Shown here: positions 9,544-16,883 of the stretch, piece after piece
Layout: each line of letters opens with the position of its first letter
How positions within the stretch are numbered: position 1 is the stretch's first letter
DNA from: JBMOKU01 sp049324315
GTDB lineage: Bacteria; Bacillota; Clostridia; Peptostreptococcales; Thermotaleaceae
DNA length: 64,000 bases
Direction of reading: 5' to 3'
NCBI GenBank assembly: GCA_049324315.1
Contig: JBMOKU010000073.1
Span: forward strand, 84,037-148,036
Notes under the pieces: model-generated
The model's input: the letters and a program-made list of their open reading frames with translations, nothing else
The model's database searches: none
What the model was told of the DNA's origin: nothing
Program-made: the position numbers and the translations under genes

Positions 9544-10962
9544 CTAATCCGCGTTTTTCCATGCTTGTGCCAGTTGTTTTATTCCTTCAACGATGTTCTT
9601 CTCCGGTACATTTCCAAAGCCTAATAAAACCATGTTGTCAGAATAACGACTTATGTCTATCCAAAACATAGATACAGGATAAACCAATACTCCATATTCT
9701 TTGGCTTTCTCAATCATTTCTTTTTCTGTTAACCCCTGTGTCGATTCTAGTAAAATGTGCAAACCAGCATTTTTACCGTGAATTATTACTTTATTACCCA
9801 TTAACTCCTGAATAGTACGGACCAGTAAATCATGTTTTCGCTTATTTGTGATACATATCTTACGCAAATGCCTTTCCCAATGCCCAGAATGAATGTATTC
9901 TTGAAGAATTCGCTGTTGAATTATCGAAACAGGTGTCTGATACATTTTAAAAGCTTCATTATATCGTGTCATCCACTTTTGCGGCAATACTATATAGCTT
10001 ACACGTAGGCTTGGAGACAAAGCTTTTGACATTGTGCCAATATATATAACATCTTCATTTCTTGCAACGCTACTTATTGACGGAATAGGTCTGGAATTAT
10101 AGCGCAATTCACTGTCATAATCATCTTCAATAATAACCCCATCGTTTTGTCTTGCCCAATCTAATAAGAGCAATCTCTTTTGTATCGGCATGACTACCCC
10201 GGTTGGGAATTGATGAGAGGGTGTCACGTAAACTATTCTAGCGAAAGATTTTTCTAACTCCTTCACATTTACTCCATCTTTCTCAACCCCAACTGGAATT
10301 ACCTTTAATCCATTATTCTTAAATATATCTCTAGCTCCCGAATACCCAGGATCTTCTAAAGCAATTTCTTGAAAAGACTTTCGTAACAGCTGACTTATTA
10401 AAGATAGCGCATATTCAAACCCTGAACAAAGGATAATTTGTTCAGAGTTGCACGAAACTCCCCTAGATCTTCTCAAATAGTCTGCTAAATCTTTTCTTAA
10501 TTGCAACTCGCCCTTTCGATCACAATACATAGTCATATCTTCGGCAGTCAAGGATGCTAAAGCTTTAGTTGAGACCTTTCTCCATATATTTTGTGGAAAA
10601 TCCTGTGAACTTAAATGCCCATATTCAAAATTATAGGGGTAAATATCGCGTATATTATTTTTTTCAGTACCTAATACTATTGGAAGTTCATAATGCTTTT
10701 TTTCATTAGACAAGCACAGCATACCATGAATATTCTGTACAAAAAATCCGCTTCCGATTCTACTTTCGATGTAACCTTCCGAAGAAAGCTGTAAGTACGC
10801 ATTTTCTACAGTATTCCTACCAACTGCTAACGTTTCAGCAAGATAACGTGTCGATGGAAGCTTTGAACCCTCGGTTAGTACACCTGTAATGATTTCCTCT
10901 TTGAGTTGTTCGTAGATTTGTAAATATAGAGGGGTATCAGCGCCATTATTTAGTTTAATCAT
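9544..10962 (-). CDS. MocR-type regulator (GntR helix-turn-helix plus aminotransferase domain)
   Basis: Protein of 472 residues. Residues 1-75 form a GntR winged helix (YLQIYEQLKEEI, LPSTRYLAETLAVGRNTVE). Residues about 110-470 form a fold-type I aminotransferase domain with the PLP lysine in GTMSKALSPSLR and the Asp in IIEDDYDSE. MocR proteins sense PLP-linked ligands and often control a divergent gene; PdxR regulates vitamin B6 synthesis. Here the divergent gene 11083-11451 is a PPOX-fold protein, which suggests but does not prove a B6 or flavin link. Confidence 0.85.
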   Translation of the reverse strand: MIKLNNGADTPLYLQIYEQLKEEIITGVLTEGSKLPSTRYLAETLAVGRNTVENAYLQLSSEGYIESRIGSGFFVQNIHGMLCLSNEKKHYELPIVLGTEKNNIRDIYPYNFEYGHLSSQDFPQNIWRKVSTKALASLTAEDMTMYCDRKGELQLRKDLADYLRRSRGVSCNSEQIILCSGFEYALSLISQLLRKSFQEIALEDPGYSGARDIFKNNGLKVIPVGVEKDGVNVKELEKSFARIVYVTPSHQFPTGVVMPIQKRLLLLDWARQNDGVIIEDDYDSELRYNSRPIPSISSVARNEDVIYIGTMSKALSPSLRVSYIVLPQKWMTRYNEAFKMYQTPVSIIQQRILQEYIHSGHWERHLRKICITNKRKHDLLVRTIQELMGNKVIIHGKNAGLHILLESTQGLTEKEMIEKAKEYGVLVYPVSMFWIDISRYSDNMVLLGFGNVPEKNIVEGIKQLAQAWKNAD

Positions 10963-11082
10963 ATTTACGCCTCCAACTGTATCCTATAAAATATTCAAAA
11001 TTGGTTATTTTAATGACTCCAATTAAATATTATACTTATAACATCAATCTGTCAATTTATTAATAAATATAGGAGGATTAAA

Positions 11083-11451
11083 ATGTTAAATGAAAAATTG
11101 ATTGAAGTTATGTCTCATGAAGGTGTTGTAGCAATTGTGTCTTGCGGTGATAATGGAGCCCATGTAGTTAATACGTGGAATTCATACCTTGTTATTGAGG
11201 ATAACAAAATCCTCATTCCTGCTGCTGGTATGCGGAAAACACAAAAGAATATTGAACAAAACAATAGTGTCAAAGTCACATTGGGGAGCAGAGAAGTAAT
11301 GGGTTACAAGTATATGGGAACAGGATTTCTCATTGAAGGTACTGCTAAATTTATCGAATCCGGCTCAGAATTTGATATGATGAAGGAAAAATTTCCATTC
11401 CTCAGTAGAGTTCTGGAAATCACAGTAGAGTCTGCTACGCAAACACTTTAA
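11083..11451 (+). CDS. PPOX-fold flavin/pyridoxamine phosphate-binding protein
   Basis: Protein of 122 residues with a split-barrel pattern (VVAIVSCGDNGAHVVNTWNS, ILIPAAGMRKTQKNIEQN, GTGFLIEGTAKFI). It resembles small FMN-binding PPOX proteins found next to MocR regulators. AGGAGG lies 7 nt before the ATG. It is divergent from the MocR gene with a 120-nt shared promoter region. Substrate unknown. Confidence 0.8.
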   Translation: MLNEKLIEVMSHEGVVAIVSCGDNGAHVVNTWNSYLVIEDNKILIPAAGMRKTQKNIEQNNSVKVTLGSREVMGYKYMGTGFLIEGTAKFIESGSEFDMMKEKFPFLSRVLEITVESATQTL

Positions 11452-11493
11452 ATCTGACTAAGACGTGTTTTTCTAATTAAATATTCTGTATTA

Positions 11494-11541
11494 AATAGAA
11501 ACAAATCCCTCAGTGGTTCAGCCGAGGGATTTGTTTCTATT
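11494..11541 (+). terminator. strong intrinsic terminator
   Basis: Perfect 18-bp stem (11494-11511 with 11524-11541), 12-nt loop, then TCTCTT. It ends the PPOX gene. Confidence 0.85.
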
Positions 11542-11748
11542 CTCTTAAATTCTAATATATGTTTTTTCAAGCTATTTCCTCACTATCTTCACGACAGCCT
11601 CACATGAGTGGTGTGTTCTTGCTATCATATGATAGTTAGCAAAACCTGGAACAATGAACCTGTCCCCTGGTCCCTTTGATAAAGCATATCGCGCGGAAGA
11701 TTTCTATTCCATTTAGGATTATACTTATTGCTCACCGGAAATCCAAGA

Positions 11749-12114
11749 TTAGCTTCTTTTACGAATTTCATCTGTAATCAACATTTTAGAAATGTTCATA
11801 GCGTCAATAATCTTCTGAAAGCGCTTGTATTGAGGCGCTTCCATCTCATGTTTCCTTTGACCCTTTTCACACTTACTTATCACAGATGCTACCGGTTTAA
11901 GAGCATCGATCAATTCTTCTTTCGAATATCGCTCAATCTCGCGGTCCTCTGTAATTAGTGCCCTTGAGATATACATCGCCTTTATTCTGTTCTTAAGAAG
12001 AGTATATTGAGAAGTCCCCTCCGTAAATTTAGGCTGTATCTTTTCACATTTACTAATGGTAGACGATACAACTTGTAATGCATCTGAAAATTCATCTCTT
12101 GAATATTTTCCCAT
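11749..12114 (-). CDS. hypothetical protein with two tandem repeats
   Basis: Not a family I recognise. The 121-residue protein is two head-to-tail copies of a roughly 58-residue helical unit: YSRDEFSDALQVVSSTISKC with ALITEDREI, and YSKEELIDALKPVASVISKC with MLITDEIRK. Each copy carries SKCEK followed by a basic patch and a KxMxISxxLIT motif. The start is supported by GAGGTG 7 nt upstream. No signal peptide. The copies have diverged but are plainly homologous, so the gene is real rather than chance. It may be a dimer-like helical adaptor; that is only a guess. Confidence 0.65.
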   Translation of the reverse strand: MGKYSRDEFSDALQVVSSTISKCEKIQPKFTEGTSQYTLLKNRIKAMYISRALITEDREIERYSKEELIDALKPVASVISKCEKGQRKHEMEAPQYKRFQKIIDAMNISKMLITDEIRKRS

Positions 12115-12167
12115 ATCATTTCACCTCATGACTGTCCCATTTGCAGACTTTCATTTCAATTACCAGT

Positions 12168-12200
12168 GAAGTCATTTTGCTTTTTACTCAAGCTGACTTC
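12168..12200 (-). terminator. possible hairpin terminator after the RCC1 mini-gene
   Basis: A 7-bp stem, GAAGTCA (12168-12174) with TGACTTC (12194-12200), and a long loop. It lies just downstream of the minus-strand gene 12228-12401. Weak. Confidence 0.3.
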
Positions 12201-12227
12201 AGATTTCTTGAACTGAATTAAACATAT

Positions 12228-12401
12228 TTATTTGCCGGGCAGTTGGATGCCGTGCCAGTCGCTTACATCGCATTGGCCATATTTACTATCACCCACAGCC
12301 ACCACCTTGCCGTCAGATTTAAGACCAACGGTATGACGGCGTCCCGCCGCTATGGTATTTTCAGGAATAGCTATTCGATTGCTGTCATTTTTATTCTTCA
12401 T
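12228..12401 (-). CDS. single RCC1-like repeat mini-protein
   Basis: A 57-residue reading frame with GAGGTG 7 nt before its ATG. It contains one clear RCC1/BLIP-II-type beta-propeller blade: ENTIAAGRRHTVGLKSDGKV, then VAVGDSKYGQCDVSDW. Bacterial RCC1 proteins normally carry five to seven such blades, so this is either the last blade of a mostly deleted gene or a stand-alone blade. The intact start site and normal stop favour a translated peptide. It follows a 63-codon frame by 12 nt. Confidence 0.6.
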   Translation of the reverse strand: MKNKNDSNRIAIPENTIAAGRRHTVGLKSDGKVVAVGDSKYGQCDVSDWHGIQLPGK

Positions 12402-12413
12402 AATTGCACCTCT

Positions 12414-12605
12414 TTAAATTTGCTTCACACTGCGTAATATTGACATGTCTACACACTCCATGTCCAATACGACTGAAACATCAATTTTATTTTTCAAAAT
12501 CTTATTCCTGAAATCATCGCCATCCGTCGTGAAAGTAGTATATCGCGCAAAGTGCTGAAAACTCAGGATTTCTACGTATCTTTCCTTTGCATTCCTATTA
12601 CGCAC
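12414..12605 (-). CDS. small hypothetical protein (uncertain)
   Basis: A 63-residue frame beginning with GTG and ending 12 nt before the RCC1-like mini-gene on the same strand. No recognised domain; it contains YTTFTTDGDDFRNKILKN. The close spacing suggests co-transcription, but the ribosome binding site is poor (TGGAG directly at the start). It could equally be a remnant of a larger gene. Confidence 0.3.
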   Translation of the reverse strand: MRNRNAKERYVEILSFQHFARYTTFTTDGDDFRNKILKNKIDVSVVLDMECVDMSILRSVKQI

Positions 12606-12680
12606 TCCATGTGCGGTATCACATGATTCTGATACAATTTAACAAATGAATGTTGGTATTTGAACCTTATAACAAAACTC

Positions 12681-12696
12681 ATCCCCCGTGGGGTAT
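12681..12696. promoter_or_regulatory. possible CsoR-class operator, orphan
   Basis: Imperfect palindrome ATCCCCCGTGGGGTAT overlapping a TATAAT at 12694-12699. It resembles CsoR/FrmR-family operators (a C-run and a G-run flanked by AT). No metal gene follows on either strand. Confidence 0.3.
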
Positions 12697-12755
12697 AATA
12701 TATATAATTCTAAAGGTTTTGCTACAATTCTGTCTATTACGTATGCAATCATGTT

Positions 12756-13319
12756 CTATTTCTTAATAGGATGATAGCAAAGCTGAACAACTCCTGAAGA
12801 GAATCTCCTAGTATCCACCAGTTTAAGCTCTTGTCTTTGCTTTATGTCAACAAATAAAGGTTTGCCTGCTCCTAAAATGACAGGATGAACTGAAAGTCTA
12901 TACTCATCAATAAGTCCTAAGTTCATAAATGCTGTTATAAGACTGGCTCCCCCATATAACCAAATATCCTTACCCGGTTCTTTCTTTAATCTTTTTACTT
13001 CTTCCGCAATATTGTCATTTATTATCACGTTATTATCCATCTTGGTTAGCGTTTTTGAAAACACATACTTCTTCTTACTATGAACCAATTCCCAAATTTC
13101 TCTTTCCATATCAGAAGTTTCATTCCCCGGGATATATTTTCCCCATAAGTCATAGGATTTCCTACCATATAGGATTGTATCAACACTACTTAAGAATTTG
13201 GTGAAATTCATATCTTCATCCATTATACACCAGTCAGTTTCTCCGTTTATACCCTCGATAAATCCGTCTAAAGAAACCGCCAAATCTAAAACTATTCTTC
13301 TTGATTTATTATTTAGCAT
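12756..13319 (-). CDS. dihydrofolate reductase-fold (RibD C-terminal-like) protein
   Basis: Protein of 187 residues of the RibD-C/DHFR-like superfamily: RRIVLDLAVSLDGFIEG at the N-terminus, DTILYGRKSYDLW, DIWLYGGASLI and SVHPVILGAGKPLF. Stand-alone members are predicted NADPH-dependent reductases, not the housekeeping FolA; the physiological substrate is not known. GAGGAGG lies upstream of the ATG. It appears monocistronic, with a long gene-poor stretch upstream. Confidence 0.85.
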   Translation of the reverse strand: MLNNKSRRIVLDLAVSLDGFIEGINGETDWCIMDEDMNFTKFLSSVDTILYGRKSYDLWGKYIPGNETSDMEREIWELVHSKKKYVFSKTLTKMDNNVIINDNIAEEVKRLKKEPGKDIWLYGGASLITAFMNLGLIDEYRLSVHPVILGAGKPLFVDIKQRQELKLVDTRRFSSGVVQLCYHPIKK

Positions 13320-13743
13320 AATGATTTACCTCCTCAAAAGATTTCATTATATCATCATTTTAATCTGAGCATTATTCAATTTAAACTATAAAACACACTC
13401 TTAATCTAAATTTTTTCGTTCCGGCAGTTTAACTATCTCAGATTAAACCCACTTTTCCTAAATCATTCAACTGTTTACGCAAAACTCACTATATTACTCG
13501 ATGATAAAAATGGCCATTTCTGTTTCCCTATACTAAAAACACACGAGACTGTCTGCTTTACAATCCCATGAAGCCCTTGAATTTACTAGTTATTTTCTTC
13601 GACAGCAAACAAACCGTCTCAACATGTGTGGTTTGTAGAAACATATCTGCAGAAAATCGCAGGTATTTATGGTAAGGCTCACCGTAACAGGTCTAACGTA
13701 GACTTTTTTCTAAGTTATAAATTAAGAATAGATTATAAATAAA
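13320..13743. other. gene-poor spacer
   Basis: No convincing reading frame. AT-rich, with short words shared with the 9.2-9.5 kb spacer (GCAAAACTCACTA near 13478, ACCGTCTCA near 13614). It probably contains the promoter of the DHFR-fold gene. Confidence 0.4.
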
Positions 13744-13766
13744 GGCTTACACTCCTTGGGTAAGCC
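13744..13766 (-). terminator. intrinsic terminator of the isochorismatase-family gene
   Basis: A 7-bp stem, GGCTTAC with GTAAGCC, 9-nt loop, followed on the minus strand by CTTTATTTAT. Confidence 0.6.
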
Positions 13767-13792
13767 ATCTTACATTCTTTATTGCAAATTCG

Positions 13793-14329
13793 TCAATTCT
13801 CTAGCAAAATTTTTATTACATTGTCAATTGGAAGAACACTAGCAAAACGTTTATTCCAAATCTTATAATTATAAAACTCATAAAGTTTCTCACCAGATAG
13901 ATACTCGTTATCAAAAGTTGTGTTTGTTCCTTCTGGAATAATTATTTTATATCCGTAATCAAAGGCGCTTTTAAGAGTAGCATCAATACAATATTCTGTT
14001 TGAAGTCCTACCAATATAATGGTATCTATCTCTTTACTTTCTAAATACTCCCTTAATCCAGTTTTAAGGTAAGCACTATTATACTGTTTTTCGAAGATTA
14101 ATTCACTACTGTTAGGTGCTATGTCATCATAAATCTGCCATCCATCCGTACCCTGCTCAAGTTCGGTGCCCTTTCCATCATCATGACGTACATATAGAAC
14201 TTCTTTCTTATTATCTCTTGCAGTTAAAATAAGTTTTTTAATATTTTCAATTACTCTCTGTTCATTATGAGGATGGGCCTTAATCAATGCATTTTGGACA
14301 TCTACCACCAGCAAAACAATATTACTCAT
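13793..14329 (-). CDS. isochorismatase-family cysteine hydrolase
   Basis: Protein of 178 residues with the family triad: Asp10 in LLVVDVQNALI, Lys81 in FEKQYNSAY and Cys114 in GLQTEYCIDATLKSA. Members hydrolyse isochorismate, nicotinamide, N-carbamoyl amides or related amides in the cytosol. Nothing here points to siderophore or NAD genes, so the substrate stays open. AAAGGAAG precedes the ATG. The next gene downstream of its start, on the same strand, is the GlcG-like gene 150 nt away. Confidence 0.85.
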   Translation of the reverse strand: MSNIVLLVVDVQNALIKAHPHNEQRVIENIKKLILTARDNKKEVLYVRHDDGKGTELEQGTDGWQIYDDIAPNSSELIFEKQYNSAYLKTGLREYLESKEIDTIILVGLQTEYCIDATLKSAFDYGYKIIIPEGTNTTFDNEYLSGEKLYEFYNYKIWNKRFASVLPIDNVIKILLEN

Positions 14330-14480
14330 ATACTTTCTTCCTTTCGCTTAAAAATATAAATAATCTTTACTTTACGCTTTTTCTTTTTCTTTTTATTTCA
14401 TGTTCGCAAATATTACATTGCTTTTATTGGTTTGTTACCATAAGATATTATTTGCTAAAATTACAGCATAACTTATCAAA

Positions 14481-14912
14481 TCAGTCTGCTATTAATTTTT
14501 CAAAGGCTTCACTACCTTTTTGCGCAACTCGCCCATCATTATTTGATGCTACACCGCTTACTCCTATTGCTCCTATGACATTGCCTTCATACGTCAATGG
14601 TATGCCCCCTTCAATAGGCATACAGTTAGGCAAACTTAGTACCCCAATGTTGCTGCTTCCCTCTGCCAATAGTTTCTCATGAAATGTGGTATTTCGTCGG
14701 TAATTTGCTGCATGGAAGGCTTTCTTTTGTGCTATACCTACCGCTGCATTTGTAGTATTATCCATTCTTATAAAATGTATTAATTCCCCTCTATCATCTG
14801 TCACTGCGATAGCTACAGCCCAACCGTTTTTTTCAGCTTCAGCTTCGGCAGCGAAAGAAATCACTTTAGCAGCTTCAAGAGTCAATGTGGCTTTCATATA
14901 CAATTTATTCAT
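14481..14912 (-). CDS. GlcG/HbpS-like protein
   Basis: Protein of 143 residues with the GlcG/HbpS fold signature: NGWAVAIAVTDDRGELIHF, RMDNTTNAAVGIAQKKAFHA and IEGGIPLTYEGNVIGAIGVS. Family members bind haem or act as accessory proteins; many have no assigned function. I chose the Met at 14912, behind AGGAGGG with an 8-nt gap, over the open frame that runs in phase to 15116. It is divergent from a LysR gene that may control it. Confidence 0.8.
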   Translation of the reverse strand: MNKLYMKATLTLEAAKVISFAAEAEAEKNGWAVAIAVTDDRGELIHFIRMDNTTNAAVGIAQKKAFHAANYRRNTTFHEKLLAEGSSNIGVLSLPNCMPIEGGIPLTYEGNVIGAIGVSGVASNNDGRVAQKGSEAFEKLIAD

Positions 14913-15116
14913 AGACTGATCCCTCCTAATTTTATTACTTTCTATTTCTGAAATATCATCAATTACATTACCTTGAGGTATTTCAACCGCAAAACCACCG
15001 GAGCCCCTTGCAGCTGCATAGGCCTGGTAGGTTACGGTAGTCCCTCCGATGGAATCGGTTAAAGAATACTCACTTTTCATCACATTAAATATAATACATC
15101 GATTCAATTTCTTCAT
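14913..15116 (-). other. in-frame open extension upstream of the GlcG-like gene
   Basis: A 68-codon stretch in phase with the GlcG-like gene and without stops, containing TDSIGGTTVTYQAYAAARGS. It is not part of the usual GlcG domain. It may be a remnant of another gene, a short leader frame, or chance. The strong internal ribosome binding site argues that the main protein starts downstream. Confidence 0.3.
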
Positions 15117-15271
15117 TCATCATATACATGCATATTCCCTCTTTCCTGTAGAATATTTTGCATCGAGTTATTTTTAATTAGATTATAAAAGAGGTTTTTC
15201 CATTTGTCTAACGAATGTATTTGATAGCAACTATCGAAAATATTAATTATGGATAAGGGGTGATTTAGGGT

Positions 15272-16153
15272 ATGGACTATGAACTTTTAAGAACCTTCGT
15301 TTACTTAGCTAAGCTGAAAAACTTTACTAAAACAGCCGAACAACTCCATGTGGTTCAGTCTACCATAACCAGCCGGATAAAGCATCTGGAACATAATATA
15401 GGAGAAGCCCTATTTATCCGAACAAATAAGAATGTGATACTGACAAATGCAGGAGAAGCTTTTCTTCCCTACGCTAAACAATTGCTAAGTATACATGAAT
15501 CTGCTATTTCTCGACTTAAAGCTTTGGAATTATTCAAAGATACTCTTAGTATAGGTGCTGTACACTCTATTTACGATTGTCATGTGCAGGACATGATTCT
15601 TAAATATATGCAGCAAAATAAAAAATTTGCAGTAAAAGTTACTATTGAACACAGTGAAGATCTAATACAAATGCTTCATGACAATCAGTTAGATATTGCA
15701 TTTACATATTTAGATATCAAATCTCCCAAATTTATATGTGAACCCTTCTACAGCAACAAAATCATATTGGTTACCGGTTCACAGAATAGTGCCGCTGCAT
15801 GCGGTATCACAGACGACGAGCTTAGAAATCTACCTTTATTGTGCTCTGCAATTCTAACTGACCCATTTCAGGAATGGTTCTACTCAATTTTCCCAAAAAA
15901 CTATGTATTCCCACTGGATATCAATATTAGCAGCAGCATTATTACATTTTTAAAAGAAGGGATTGGCTTTAGTTTCATGATAGAGTCCGCCGCCAGGAGG
16001 TTTTTGGAAGAAGGTTCTCTAGTCGAAGTAAAGCTTCTCGAAAGCACGCCGCCAAGTATGGAAAGCTATATGTTAATAAACAGGCATCGAATTAATTCAG
16101 CAGCGGTAAGTCAATGGCTGTCTGATTATATGCCTTCCTCTTTTCTTCCCTAG
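15272..16153 (+). CDS. LysR-family transcriptional regulator
   Basis: Protein of 293 residues. An N-terminal winged helix (MDYELLRTFVYLAKLKNFTK, AEQLHVVQSTITSRIKHLE) is followed by a periplasmic-binding-like effector domain (LSIGAVHSIYDCHVQDM onward). It is divergent from the GlcG-like gene with 155 nt between functional starts and ORF ends, the usual layout for LysR control of its neighbour. The effector is unknown. AAGGGGTGAT precedes the ATG. Confidence 0.85.
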   Translation: MDYELLRTFVYLAKLKNFTKTAEQLHVVQSTITSRIKHLEHNIGEALFIRTNKNVILTNAGEAFLPYAKQLLSIHESAISRLKALELFKDTLSIGAVHSIYDCHVQDMILKYMQQNKKFAVKVTIEHSEDLIQMLHDNQLDIAFTYLDIKSPKFICEPFYSNKIILVTGSQNSAAACGITDDELRNLPLLCSAILTDPFQEWFYSIFPKNYVFPLDINISSSIITFLKEGIGFSFMIESAARRFLEEGSLVEVKLLESTPPSMESYMLINRHRINSAAVSQWLSDYMPSSFLP

Positions 16154-16474
16154 CGTTACTCACTTCCAGCAAAACAATAGCATAGAATACCTTAAACACC
16201 TCCAAAAATAAATTTTGCTTATGGGCTCGTGCTATAGAGAAATATCAAAACTCTTTTTGGTTTTTCCTTATATAGAGATGCATCTTGTATGAAATCTCGG
16301 TTGACAAAAGCAGCGTAAGTGTTACAATAATATAAAGACCCCACCCTACAGGGGCATAGTATCTGGGTATAATAACAAAGAGCAATAAGATTGCGATACG
16401 TGTTATTGATAATGTAAGAAAAGCAAAGAATAATTACATAACCCTTATGCGGGAAAAAATTTAGGAGGTAGATT
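16154..16474. other. intergenic region with the selenoprotein promoter
   Basis: No coding sequence supported. It holds the promoter at 16301-16328 and, just after it, a C4-N8-G4 inverted repeat near 16339-16356 that could be an operator; the rest is an AT-rich 5' leader. Confidence 0.4.
16301..16328 (+). promoter_or_regulatory. sigma-A promoter of the HesB-like selenoprotein gene
   Basis: TTGACA (16301-16306), 16-nt spacer, TACAAT (16323-16328). The transcript would start near 16335, about 140 nt before the ATG, right over a CCCC-N8-GGGG element of CsoR-like appearance. Confidence 0.6.
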
Positions 16475-16786
16475 ATGAAAATTGTTATTTCTGATGCGGC
16501 AATAACTGAATTAGAACAGCAGTTGAAGCAGCATGATATGACCAATAAAGGATTGAGGCTATTTATCGCCGGTTATGGATGAGCCGGTCCATCTTTTGGC
16601 ATGGCTCTGGATGAGCTTAAGGATGATGATTATGTTGAGCATTTTGAAAGCTTTCAAACAATCGTTGCAAAAGAAATCTCAGAAAATATTCCTGAGATCC
16701 GCGTAGATTACATTGCCGATAGCCGCGGTAAAGGTTTTTCAATTTCAACAGGTAGTGGCGGCTGTGGAGACGGCTGCAACTGCTAG
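16475..16786 (+). CDS. HesB/IscA-like selenoprotein (in-frame TGA read as selenocysteine)
   Basis: The frame runs from ATG 16475 (AGGAGG 7 nt upstream) to TAG 16784, 103 residues, with one in-frame TGA at 16580-16582 (codon 36). The context is IAGYG-U-AGPSFGMALDE. HesB-like proteins carry Cys at this place (typically GCGGPSFG), and a HesB-like selenoprotein family with Sec here is known from Clostridia. Coding continues without disruption after the TGA into GSGGCGDGCNC. It is predicted to bind Fe-S or metal. It implies a functional selA/B/C/D system elsewhere. A gene caller that stops at TGA would report only the part from 16601. Confidence 0.85.
16580..16618 (+). promoter_or_regulatory. candidate bacterial SECIS hairpin
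   Basis: Starting at the TGA, GAGCC (16581-16585) can pair with GGCTC (16603-16607), with an inner CCA/TGG pairing and a short U-rich loop. A stem-loop immediately 3' of the UGA is what bacterial SelB needs. Folding was done by eye. Confidence 0.5.
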
Positions 16787-16817
16787 GATTCTAACAATCA
16801 ATAGCTTATAAAGCCAC

Positions 16818-16853
16818 AAAAAAATAATCCACCTGCAGGTGGATTATTTTTTT
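16818..16853. terminator. bidirectional intrinsic terminator
   Basis: Perfect 36-nt palindrome: A7 flank, stem ending in CACCTG/CAGGTG, T7 flank. It separates the convergent selenoprotein and laccase genes. Confidence 0.9.
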
Positions 16854-16883
16854 GTAGTTTTTTATAGCATGTCTCGTTATGCT

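Noticed and set aside
16219..16545. 108-codon minus-strand open frame across the selenoprotein start
   Set aside because: Covers the promoter and 5' end of a well-supported gene; no start signals.
16580..16582. TGA as a nonsense mutation or pseudogene mark
   Set aside because: Position, surrounding motif, intact downstream coding and possible hairpin all fit selenocysteine better.
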